The notes under the pieces: model-generated | The model's database searches: none | What the model saw: the letters and a program-made list of their open reading frames with translations, nothing else | What the model was told of the DNA's origin: nothing | Assembly: GCA_035651635.1 (NCBI GenBank) | Contig: DASRFK010000255.1 | Location: 1 to 24,128, forward strand | DNA: 24,128 nt | Direction of reading: 5' to 3' | Source: JANXQE01 sp035651635 | GTDB lineage: Bacteria; Verrucomicrobiota; Verrucomicrobiia; Limisphaerales; UBA8199 | Translations under genes and position numbers: made by a program | Part shown: one piece after another, positions 8,857-15,124 of the stretch | Position numbering within the stretch: the first letter of the stretch is position 1 | Layout of the letters: the number at the start of each line of letters is the position of its first letter

Positions 8857-10110
8857 TCAACCAGCCAATTGGTTCCAGCCACCGGCAGCGCCCAGAGAAG
8901 GTTTGGCAGGGCCTGGCGCTCGCCGCGCCGGCGCTGCTCCAGCAGCGGTCGCTTCGCTCAGGGGCTGAGCTGAGGGCGCATAGCTTGCTCCCGCTTCCCG
9001 GGAGGTCCGGAATGGCACCACGACCCTGGCCTCCAGTCCCCCGCCTTCGGCGGGCGCCAGCTCGAAATTGCAGTTGTCCCCGTACAGGTGCCGGAGGCGG
9101 GCGCGTGTGTTGGACAGCCCGATGCCCTCTTGCGGTCGGGAGATTCCATCGCCCAACCCATCGCCATTATCGACCACCCGCAACACCAGTTGGCCGTCCC
9201 GTAGATGGGCGCAGACGCGCAGCAAGCCGGGCCCCTCGCGCGGTTCGATGCCGTGGCGAATCGCGTTCTCAACCAGCGGTTGCAGGATCAAGTACGGAAC
9301 GAGCGCCGGTTGGGTTTCGGCGGCAATTTGTTTTTGCACCGTCAAGCGCTCGGCAAAACGAGTCTGTTCAATCTCCAGATAGCGATCCAGAAAAGCCAGT
9401 TCTTCACTTAACGGAACCTCCTGGGGTTTGCTTTGATCCAGGCTCAAGCGCAGCAATTCGCTGAGGCGGGCCAAAACCCGGTCCGCGGCGGCGGGGTTTT
9501 CATGGATTAATGCCGAGATGGCGTGAAGGGTGTTGAAAAGGAAATGCGGATTGAGTTGCATGCGCAGCGCCTCCAATCTCGCCTCCACCAATTCGCGTTG
9601 TAGTTGCGCGGTCTCCACTTCTCGCTCCCGGAACCGGTTATAATAATGCCAGCCCAGTTCACCCAGCATGACCACCCAATAGATGAGAAAGTAAACCACG
9701 ACATAATGCAGCCAGAACTTACCCATGAGGTAGGAAAAGGTCAGAATCTGCCCCGGGTGCATGACGGACTTTTCTCCGGCTACCAGCCAGGAGGTGAAGA
9801 CCGCATACACGCCCGCGAAAAAAAGGGCGGCGACAATGTGTTCCAATAGCCAGAGCCCAATTCGGTTCGGCATCGGTTGTCTTCGGTTCGCAAACCAAAG
9901 GACTCCCAGGGATACGAATCCGAGTGCATACCATCCTTTGAATTCCTGGCGCAGCATCGGGCCAAGATCAGGGTGTTGATCCATTCCCAGATCGCAGACG
10001 TAACCCTGCAACACCGAAAGCCCCGCCAGCAAGCTGCACAAGGCAAATAGACCGGCCAATAGCAGCAATACTCGCCGAAGCGGGACGTAGCGATTCGTCA
10101 TGGCTCCCAC
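8857..10110 (-). CDS. LytS/YehU-type membrane histidine kinase
   Basis: 417 residues from ATG 10108-10110 (another ATG three codons later is possible). Four hydrophobic segments precede the kinase core: residues about 13-34, 60-74, 84-110 and 131-152. The His_kinase domain carries the phosphoacceptor H189 in QLNPHFLFNTLHAI, the N box LQPLVENAIRHGIEPR (276-291), and the glycine boxes VDNGDGLG (313-320) and GIGLSNTRARLRHLYG (329-344). This is the architecture of LytS, YehU and related kinases, here without a recognisable 5TM-LYT or cytoplasmic sensor domain, so the stimulus is probably read in or near the membrane. Residues 369-417 are a low-complexity Ala/Pro-rich tail (SEATAAGAAPARRAPGPAKP) outside the usual family boundary. 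The response regulator follows 12-45 bases downstream. Confidence 0.95.
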   Translation of the reverse strand: MGAMTNRYVPLRRVLLLLAGLFALCSLLAGLSVLQGYVCDLGMDQHPDLGPMLRQEFKGWYALGFVSLGVLWFANRRQPMPNRIGLWLLEHIVAALFFAGVYAVFTSWLVAGEKSVMHPGQILTFSYLMGKFWLHYVVVYFLIYWVVMLGELGWHYYNRFREREVETAQLQRELVEARLEALRMQLNPHFLFNTLHAISALIHENPAAADRVLARLSELLRLSLDQSKPQEVPLSEELAFLDRYLEIEQTRFAERLTVQKQIAAETQPALVPYLILQPLVENAIRHGIEPREGPGLLRVCAHLRDGQLVLRVVDNGDGLGDGISRPQEGIGLSNTRARLRHLYGDNCNFELAPAEGGGLEARVVVPFRTSREAGASYAPSAQPLSEATAAGAAPARRAPGPAKPSLGAAGGWNQLAG

Positions 10111-10185
10111 ACGGATATGGCGAACCCCCAGTGCCTCATGTCATCAGAACGTGTTTTAAAATACTGGCTTCGGGCGTGGGCGCCT

Positions 10186-10244
10186 GGGTTTGGAGTCCCG
10201 CCTTCAGGCGGTTTCGGCGCCGGGCCGCCTAAAGGCGGGACTCC
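10186..10244. repeat. 20-bp hairpin of the GGAGTCCCGCCTT repeat family
   Basis: GGAGTCCCGCCTTCAGGCGG (10192-10211) pairs with CCGCCTAAAGGCGGGACTCC (10225-10244) over 20 bp with one mismatch, across a 13-base loop. The preceding GCCTGGGTTT is shared with the copy at 23964-23989, so the repeat unit is longer than the stem. It lies 80 bases upstream of the kinase start in the gap 10111-10294, which otherwise shows nothing. Confidence 0.8.
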
Positions 10245-10294
10245 TAACAGATTTCTAAAACAGGCTCTTAGCATCTGAATGGTGAAATATCACA

Positions 10295-10570
10295 CTACGA
10301 TTTTGGATCGTGGAGCTTCGGGGCGCCAGCCGTTTGTTGAGCCGGCTTGAGCGCGATGGGCGGGGGCTGCTGCGCGACGCCCGACGGCTCTGGGCTGAGA
10401 GATTTGACCTCAGTCGAAAGCGCGCGGGTAATTTCCTCGCGGCCGGCGGAGAATCGAGCGCCGTCGAGCAACACGATGCCGACCAGCAGCAGCGCCCCTG
10501 CGTTCAACGCCAGGAATGCAGCGCGCTCGAGCAGACCGCCGTTGCGGTCGCATTGGGGTAATCGATACAT
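10295..10570 (-). CDS. Small single-span membrane protein
   Basis: 91 residues from ATG 10568-10570. The frame is open further upstream to 10738, but that part is low-complexity and lacks protein-like character. A short N-terminus (MYRLPQCDRNGG) is followed by one hydrophobic segment (about residues 16-36, 'AAFLALNAGALLLVGIVLLD'). A hydrophilic Ala/Pro-rich tail follows (EEITRALSTEVKSLSPEP, then APKLHDPKS). The Ala/Gly/Leu span near the N-terminus suggests an anchor with the tail outside. I do not recognise the family. It lies upstream of the kinase gene on the same strand but is separated from it by a repeat hairpin, so co-transcription is doubtful. Confidence 0.5.
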   Translation of the reverse strand: MYRLPQCDRNGGLLERAAFLALNAGALLLVGIVLLDGARFSAGREEITRALSTEVKSLSPEPSGVAQQPPPIALKPAQQTAGAPKLHDPKS

Positions 10571-10974
10571 ACGATGATGTTCCAGGACAATGATATCATT
10601 GCACTCACCGGCCTCGGCGCGCGGGGGAGCGCGGTGTATCCCGGCCGAGTTCCGCTCGCTCAGGTGCGTGGTCGGACGAGTGTGGCTCGCACTCGCGGAT
10701 CCCCACCCCTTCGCTTTCCGGTCACACTTGGCGTGCATAGCTTTGGTTGAATGGCTCGACTATGGCTTTATTTAGCACCCCCGGCGTGCCAAAAGTGATT
10801 ACCTGATCGTCAGCTGTGACGAGCCGCTCGCCGGTTGGGGCGAAATGCAGCGGATTGGAACTAACGCAGACGGCCTGTTCATCCTGCTCCCGGGTCTGAG
10901 TAGTCCTTTCTGGCCATTCGCGTTCCTTTGCGTTCATTGGGGTTAAGTTCCTGGCTTCTCCGATTCTTTTGCGC
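10571..10974. other. Gap without a convincing gene, upstream of aroE
   Basis: A minus-strand frame of 71 to 126 codons (10722 to 10937 or 11102) is open here but overlaps the aroE start and reads partly through repeat-like DNA. Around 10917-10944 the minus strand carries AACGCAAAGGAACGCGAATGG-like text, related to the CGCAAAG repeats at 15263-15386. The stretch SNPLHFAPTGERLVTADDQV has some protein-like character, so a decayed gene is possible. I do not call it. Confidence 0.4.
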
Positions 10975-11003
10975 TTTGAACCGCCCCGCTTCTCACATAT
11001 AAC
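10975..11003 (+). promoter_or_regulatory. Possible aroE promoter, leaderless configuration
   Basis: TTTGAA (10975-10980) and TATAAC (10998-11003) are 17 bases apart. The GTG start of aroE begins 7 bases after the -10 box, where transcription would be expected to begin, so the mRNA could be leaderless. The -35 box is weak, so this is a suggestion only. Confidence 0.35.
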
Positions 11004-11009
11004 CACCGC

Positions 11010-11927
11010 GTGTTTGAGCCGCCCGAACCGATCAGTGCACGCACCCGCTTTTGCGCGGTGCTCGGGCAGCCCATCAAACACTCCGCCTCGCCCGCGATGC
11101 AAAACGCCGGAATTGCCGCCCTGGGGCTCGATTGGCGTTACCTGGCCTTTGAGGTTCGACCGAGCGATCTTAATGGCGCGATTTTAGGCGCCCAGGCAAT
11201 GCATTTCATCGGGCTGAACCTTACCGTCCCGCACAAACTGCTGGCCCTCGAGCTGGTTGACATGCTCGATGAGTCGGCACGCACCTGGGGGGCGGTCAAT
11301 ACCATCCGCTTTGAGGGCAGGGAAGGGGAGCAAGCCTGGCGGCCACTGCGCGAATTTTCCGATGCCCCTTTGGAAATACGGTCGCACGGGTTTAATACCG
11401 ATGCCGACGCCATCGTTCAGGGGATCGCTGAGGATTTGGACCTGGAGCTTAGAGGCGCCCGAGTGCTGGTGTTGGGCGCGGGCGGCGCCGGGCGGACGGC
11501 GGCTCTCAAACTGGCTTCGGCCGGAGTGCGTGAGCTGTTCCTGATTAATCGGACTCCGTCCAAAGCCCAGGCGGTCGCAGACGAAATCAGACAACTCTGG
11601 CCCGCGGTCAAAGTGAGCTTGGATTATCCCACCTCAAAGATTGATTTGGTGCTCAATGCCACTTCGTTGGGGCTCAAACGCGAAGATCCCTCGCCGTTGG
11701 ATCCGTCGCGCTTTTCGTTGCAGGAAACGGCCGCGGTCTACGACATGATTTACCGTCCCGCTGAGACCACCTTACTTAAGAGGGCCAGGCAGGCCGGTTG
11801 CCGGGCGGCCAATGGCTTGAGCATGCTTTTGCATCAAGGCGCCAGGGCTCTGGAAATCTGGAGTGGTCAGCCAGCGCCCATTGCTGCCATGCGCGAAGCG
11901 CTCTGGCAAAACGTGAACAATGCTTAG
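11010..11927 (+). CDS. aroE: Shikimate 5-dehydrogenase
   Basis: 305 residues from GTG 11010, with no earlier in-frame start. It catalyses NADPH-dependent reduction of 3-dehydroshikimate to shikimate in aromatic amino acid synthesis. Substrate-binding motifs are present: HSASPAMQN (24-32), NLTVPHK with the catalytic Lys76 (70-76), GAVNT (94-98) and GFNTDADA with Asp131 (127-134). The nucleotide-binding loop is VLGAGGAGRTAA (154-165) with NRTPSKA downstream, and the C-terminal GLSMLLHQGARALEIW closes the fold. Between AVNT and GFNTD there are about 30 residues instead of the usual dozen or so (REGEQAWRPLREFSDAPLE), a local insertion. The family length is about 270-290, so this protein is slightly long. 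The last codons overlap the start of the prepilin peptidase by 8 bases, implying translational coupling. Confidence 0.95.
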   Translation: MFEPPEPISARTRFCAVLGQPIKHSASPAMQNAGIAALGLDWRYLAFEVRPSDLNGAILGAQAMHFIGLNLTVPHKLLALELVDMLDESARTWGAVNTIRFEGREGEQAWRPLREFSDAPLEIRSHGFNTDADAIVQGIAEDLDLELRGARVLVLGAGGAGRTAALKLASAGVRELFLINRTPSKAQAVADEIRQLWPAVKVSLDYPTSKIDLVLNATSLGLKREDPSPLDPSRFSLQETAAVYDMIYRPAETTLLKRARQAGCRAANGLSMLLHQGARALEIWSGQPAPIAAMREALWQNVNNA

Positions 11928-13044
11928 CCGCACCTTCGATCCCGCGGTCTGGGCCGCCGTGCCGTTCCAGTTCTGGTCCATTGTAATATTCGTGTTCGGT
12001 TGCATGGTGGGCAGCTTTCTAAACGTCGTCATCCATCGGTTGCCGCTCGAACAGAGCATCGTTTCACCGCCGTCCCACTGTCCTCACTGTAAGTATTCGA
12101 TTCCCTGGTACCTGAACATGCCGTTGATCACCTGGCTGGTGCTCCGTGGAAAATGCCGCAATTGCGGCGCCCCGATTTCGGTCAGGTATTTTTTGGTCGA
12201 ATTGCTGACCGGCCTGTTTTTTTTGGCTGCCTGGCTGCGGTTCGGGGCGCTTTCGGTCAGCCTGACCCTGATTTACTGTTTCATTCTGGCCGGGCTCATT
12301 GCCGCCACTTTTATCGACTTCGAACATTTCATCATCCCGGACGAAATCACCATCGGCGGTATGGTGCTGGGCTTTATCGCCTCTTTCTTTTTTCCCCAGT
12401 TGCATGAGGTGACTTCAGTTCCGGTGTCTCTCAAGCAAAGCCTGCTGGGTATGGCGGTGGGCGCCGGGCTGATCTACTTGATCGTCCGGCTCGGCAAATT
12501 GGCCTTTGGCCGGCACAAGCTCACGTTGCCTGCCGAAACGAGGATCATTTTTACCGAAACCGGCATCCAACTACCCGACCGCGTCGTCGCTTATGAAGAA
12601 GTATTTTACCGGCAGTCCGACATGATCGTGCTGCGGGCTCACACGGTAGAATTAGTCGATCGCTGTTACAAAAACGTTGTGGTGCGCTTGAGCCCGGCGC
12701 TCCTGCGAATCGAGGACGAAGAGTATCAACCCGAGACCGTCCCGCATCTTGAAGCGGTGAGCAGCCAAATTGTTTTACCGCGCGAAGCCATGGGGTTTGG
12801 TGATGTGAAATTCATGGCGGCGATTGGCGCGTTCCTGGGCTGGAAAGCGGTTCTTTTTTCACTGATGGTCAGCTCCGGGATCGGGTCGGTGGCCGGGTTG
12901 GCTATGATTGCCGCAGGCCGACGCCAGGCGCGGCTCGCGTACGGACCATACATCGCCATGGCCACCGTCATCTGGATTTTTGCCGGACCGCAACTGGTGC
13001 ACTGGTACCAGCGGCTAATCAGCGGCTCGCCTGGATTTGCGTGA
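11920..13044 (+). CDS. pilD: Type IV prepilin peptidase / methyltransferase with a 90-residue insertion
   Basis: 374 residues from ATG 11920. It is the bifunctional inner-membrane aspartic protease that cleaves prepilins after Gly and N-methylates the new N-terminus. The N-terminal methyltransferase domain (GSFLNVVIHRLP) has the zinc-type cysteines C54, C57, C79 and C82 (CPHC, CRNC). The catalytic aspartates are D133 in FIDFEHFIIPD and D295 in the GFGD motif (GFGDVKFM), with hydrophobic spans around both. Residues about 198-289, just before GFGD, are an extra soluble domain with strand-like 'ETRIIFTETGIQLPDRVVAY' and 'VVVRLSPALLRIEDEEY'. It makes the protein about 90 residues longer than the common 250-290. 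A probable substrate is the pseudopilin at 22988-23839. Confidence 0.95.
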   Translation: MLSRTFDPAVWAAVPFQFWSIVIFVFGCMVGSFLNVVIHRLPLEQSIVSPPSHCPHCKYSIPWYLNMPLITWLVLRGKCRNCGAPISVRYFLVELLTGLFFLAAWLRFGALSVSLTLIYCFILAGLIAATFIDFEHFIIPDEITIGGMVLGFIASFFFPQLHEVTSVPVSLKQSLLGMAVGAGLIYLIVRLGKLAFGRHKLTLPAETRIIFTETGIQLPDRVVAYEEVFYRQSDMIVLRAHTVELVDRCYKNVVVRLSPALLRIEDEEYQPETVPHLEAVSSQIVLPREAMGFGDVKFMAAIGAFLGWKAVLFSLMVSSGIGSVAGLAMIAAGRRQARLAYGPYIAMATVIWIFAGPQLVHWYQRLISGSPGFA

Positions 13045-13132
13045 ATTCCGCGCTGGCCCGAGGACCGGCGCGGCGACCACACTAACCAGCGCAACGAGCT
13101 TCAACATATCCACGTTGCCCAACGCCGCGGCA

Positions 13133-13522
13133 CAGGCAGGCCGGGCTGAGCGCGCAGGACAATCAGCCAGCCGAAATCCGGCCTTGCCTGAAGCCGACGG
13201 TCGCCCACACGACGACCAAATCCTCTAAGTTGCCGATAATTCAGGTAGCCTCCGGAGCCCCGGGAGGGGCGGCAAGATAATAGCCCAGGGCCAGGCCGCC
13301 GAGGCCGCCGCCCTGGGTAAATGCCACCCCATACCCAATCTCTCTTTTTTCCAATCTGGTTTGGCGCGCTCGGGCGCGCCAAACCAGATTGGAAAAAAGA
13401 GAGGGAATCATTTTGTGTCTCTTACCCAGGCCGGCGCTCGTGCCTCGCTGGGCCTGGGCTATTTTCTCATCGTCCTTACAGGACCTCAGTCGGCCTCGCT
13501 CCGCTCGCAATTTAGTCGAACG
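13133..13522. repeat. Structured repeat element, copy 1
   Basis: About 390 bases almost identical to 13899-14291. Outer parts: 'CAGGCAGGCCGGGCTG' at the left and 'CTCGCAATTTAGTCGAACG' at the right. The centre is a perfect 30-bp stem (13340-13369 with 13374-13403) and a TCGG loop. Two further hairpins flank it (CCCAGGGC/GCCCTGGG at 13284-13317; CCCAGGC/GCCTGGG at about 13425-13458) and are themselves related to each other in inverted orientation. A minus-strand frame stays open through much of it. Every amino acid difference from copy 2 in that frame is a replacement, and none of the differences looks silent, which argues against a protein. No transposase or target-site duplication is visible. 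Confidence 0.9.
13340..13403. other. Perfect 30-bp stem-loop in copy 1
   Basis: The left arm runs from CTCTCTTTTTTCC to GGCGCGC and the right arm is its exact complement, with loop TCGG. The stem contains a T6/A6 block. Read on either strand, it could form a very stable RNA or DNA hairpin. It carries C at 13342 and G at 13401, a pair that is T-A in copy 2. Confidence 0.95.
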
Positions 13523-13526
13523 ATGA

Positions 13527-13605
13527 GCGTGAGCGGTGGGAGCCAGGCGCCGATGACGCACGAATTGGAGCTGACCTGAACCGCTGGCTCCCATCCGCTC
13601 CACGC
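13527..13605. repeat. Separate long hairpin next to copy 1
   Basis: GCGTGAGCGGTGGGAGCCAG (13527-13546) pairs with the complement at 13584-13605 over about 20 bp with two single-base bulges and a 37-base loop. It begins 5 bases beyond the end of element copy 1. Nothing similar follows copy 2, so it is a separate unit. On the minus strand it reads as the kind of 'VERMGASGSGQ..RRLAPTAHAHR' peptide that I associate with spurious proteins derived from intergenic repeats in this phylum. Confidence 0.7.
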
Positions 13606-13643
13606 TTTGGTTGGCCTTGCCGCTGGTTGTGTTGGCTCTCATA

Positions 13644-13871
13644 CTACCGACGACCTCCTCCACTCACGAAGGCGCCGACGCCCGCCCCAATAGCGCCGCC
13701 GAGAAGGCAGACGAAGAGCCACTCAAACAACATGAACAAGATACGACCCGGGTTGTGAGGGAAATGGCCCAGCCTAAAGATCGGCATAGCAATGAGTGCC
13801 ACGAACCCTGTCGCCGCTAGAGCCGCGCCTATTAAGAATTCCTTAAAAGTGCTGCTCCGAGATGTGTTCAT
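13644..13871 (-). CDS. Small two-span membrane protein
   Basis: 75 residues from ATG 13869-13871. The frame is open to 13928, but the first 19 codons come partly from the end of the repeat element. Two hydrophobic segments are visible: residues about 10-30 (FLIGAALAATGFVALIAMPI) and about 46-70, ending in a glycine-rich stretch (LLGGAIGAGVGAFVSGG). A positively charged end (GRR) follows. The composition is that of a real inner-membrane protein; the family is unknown to me. It lies between element copies 1 and 2 on the same strand as the small genes at 14292-14625, so it may once have belonged to the same operon, which the element would have split. Confidence 0.65.
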   Translation of the reverse strand: MNTSRSSTFKEFLIGAALAATGFVALIAMPIFRLGHFPHNPGRILFMLFEWLFVCLLGGAIGAGVGAFVSGGGRR

Positions 13872-13898
13872 GCAGAAACTATTGGCCACGTTTCGGCT

Positions 13899-14291
13899 CA
13901 GGCAGGCCGGGCTGGGCGCGCAGGACAATCAGCCAGCCGAAATCCGGCCTTGCCTGAAGCCTTCAGGGTTGGCCCAGACGACGACCAAATCCTTTAAGTT
14001 GCCGATAATTCAGGTAGCCTCCGGAGCCCCGGGAGGGGCGGCAAGATAATAGCCCAGGGCCAGGCCGCCGAGGCCGCCGCCCTGGGTAAACCGCCACCCA
14101 TACCCAATCTTTCTTTTTTCCAATCTGGTTTGGCGCGCTCGGGCGCGCCAAACCAGATTGGAAAAAAGAAAGGGAATCATTTTGTGTCTCTTACCCAGGC
14201 CGGCGCTCGTGCCTCGCTGGGCCTGGGCTATTTTCTCATCGTCCTTACAGGACTTCAGTCGGCCTCGCTCCGCTCGCAATTTAGTCGAACG
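13899..14291. repeat. Structured repeat element, copy 2
   Basis: This has the same build as copy 1. The perfect 30-bp stem is at 14109-14138 with 14143-14172, loop TCGG. Relative to copy 1 the stem has T at 14111 and A at 14170 in place of C and G, so the base pair is kept. Other differences are scattered: an altered stretch at about 13960-13975 ('CTTCAGGGTTGGCCCAG'), single changes near 13994 and 14254, and a small indel near 14090. It is immediately downstream of the truncated gene at 14292-14378 and 27 bases upstream of the 75-residue membrane protein gene, so it appears inserted in a small-gene cluster. Confidence 0.9.
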
Positions 14292-14378
14292 GTCACCATC
14301 ACCGGCTCCGCGGCCAATGACCTCGAAATGAAATCCCAACATAACCGCGAAGTCCGCGTGCATGGTGTAGTTAGCCAT
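14292..14378 (-). pseudogene. Short coupled gene cut by element copy 2
   Basis: The ATG at 14376-14378 overlaps the stop of the upstream 84-residue gene and has a good ribosome-binding site, GAGGGGAG, 7 bases before it. After 29 codons (MANYTMHADFAVMLGFHFEV to GAGDGD) the sequence enters the repeat element, and the frame then continues in element sequence to 14010. The strong start and abrupt junction suggest a once longer gene truncated by the element. A short native protein, or a functional fusion with the element-encoded tail, cannot be excluded. Confidence 0.5.
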
Positions 14379-14625
14379 GTGTGACTCCCCTCGCTGCTTC
14401 GTGGCCGCTGCCGCCAAGCGCGCTAGACGCACCAAAGAGAAAACCAAAGTCGTACAACCGGCCCCGATTGTTGGTTTCATAGATACGAACGTTCGGGGTG
14501 AATAGGCTGATCAGGAAAGTGAGAGGGCAAATCAAGCCATGCCACAGTCCCGCCCAGAATCCGGCCGGGCGTGCGCCTGGAACTTGATATTTCGAGCCCG
14601 GCCCTGCAACAGCTAAGATATTCAT
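14371..14625 (-). CDS. Conserved-looking small membrane protein
   Basis: 84 residues from ATG 14623-14625. The sequence has a Gly/Pro-rich N-terminus (SKYQVPGARPAGFWAGLWHG), one hydrophobic segment of about residues 26-42 (LWHGLICPLTFLISLFTPN), and a polar C-terminus with VRIYETNNRGRLYDFGFLFG. I recall similar WHG-(I/L)-x-x-P-(I/L)-TF-x-x-SLF-x-P-x-V small proteins annotated as hypothetical in several phyla, but cannot verify this. The function is unknown. The stop overlaps the ATG of the next minus-strand frame. Upstream lies a hairpin (14668-14698). The membrane nature is clear; the family call is from memory. Confidence 0.75.
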   Translation of the reverse strand: MNILAVAGPGSKYQVPGARPAGFWAGLWHGLICPLTFLISLFTPNVRIYETNNRGRLYDFGFLFGASSALGGSGHEAARGVTHG

Positions 14626-14667
14626 TGTCGAAATTCCAATGATTGCTAACAAGTGAGTAGATAGATC

Positions 14668-14698
14668 TTATGATTCCTGCCATTTGGCAGGATCATAA
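14668..14698. promoter_or_regulatory. Hairpin in the leader of the 84-residue gene
   Basis: TTATGATTCCTGCC pairs with GGCAGGATCATAA around ATTT, with one bulged base. It lies about 43 bases upstream of the start at 14625. There is no T-tract next to it on either strand, so an operator or leader structure is more likely than a terminator. Confidence 0.4.
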
Positions 14699-14799
14699 AA
14701 CGTCCCCGGGGAAAAAAGTTCCCGTCTCATTAACTACACCTTACTCCTCTTCATTCCGCTGTAAAGTTACTTTAATCGTTGCGCCCCAATAAATACCTA

Positions 14800-14937
14800 C
14801 TAAAACTCCACATCCCTGCACACCTCATCCGACCTCTTCACCAGCCCCCGCAACTCCTCCCCTCGTAAACCCGTTTCGCCCCCGTCAGATACCCAACCAG
14901 GTAATTCACCGTGCGCGAGCTATAAAGAAACCGGTGG
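14800..14937 (-). pseudogene. Decayed coding remnant, possibly a REP-associated transposase C-terminus
   Basis: In minus-strand translation a piece reading RFLYSSRTVNYLVGYLTGAK is followed, after a frame change, by EELRGLVKRSDEVCRDVEF and a stop at 14800-14802. Stops occur just upstream in all frames. The 'R-x-V-x-Y-x-x-G-x-x-x-GAK' pattern recalls the C-terminus of REP-associated tyrosine transposases, and a palindrome lies just beyond it. No catalytic HUH or Tyr motif is left, so the identity is weak. The rest of 14700-15120 shows no gene. Confidence 0.25.
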
Positions 14938-14947
14938 GGTCAGTGCT

Positions 14948-14981
14948 GCAGTTTTCTCACCGCCGTCCGTGAAAAAACTGC
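14948..14981. repeat. Hairpin beside the decayed remnant
   Basis: GCAGTTTTCTCAC and GTGAAAAAACTGC pair over 13 bp with one mismatch around the loop CGCCGTCC. It is just upstream, in minus-strand direction, of the remnant at 14800-14937, the arrangement seen for palindromes mobilised by REP-associated transposases. That link is inference. Confidence 0.55.
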
Positions 14982-15124
14982 GAACAGCCCCCTCCAGTGC
15001 CGGTCGATGCAATAAAAGTAACCAGCAGCGTTGATGCTTCGTCTAATGTGGATAATCCAGCGCAAGAGGGTCCGGGGACCCCCTGGCGAGCTGCCTTAAA
15101 CAGAAGCAATCAAGACTCGTTAAC

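Noticed and set aside
8784..9464. Plus-strand frame of 226 codons opposite the kinase
   Set aside because: Arg/Pro-rich shadow of a GC-rich gene with complete kinase motifs on the other strand.
10722..11102. Minus-strand frame upstream of and overlapping aroE
   Set aside because: It overlaps the start of aroE and partly consists of CGCAAAG-type repeat text; kept only as a possible decayed gene in the gap entry.
13018..13107. 30-codon minus-strand frame starting MLKLVALVSVVAAPVLG, like a signal peptide
   Set aside because: It is too short, overlaps the end of pilD and ends without a mature protein; perhaps a remnant, but not supportable.
13241..13663. Minus-strand frame of 140 codons through element copy 1 (and its equivalent at 14010-14480)
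   Set aside because: The two copies differ only by amino acid replacements, and the frame is formed by a palindrome reading through itself; more likely structure than protein.
13133..14291. Reading the two repeat copies as an insertion sequence pair or composite transposon
   Set aside because: No transposase gene, no terminal target duplication, and the sequence between them codes for one small membrane protein only.
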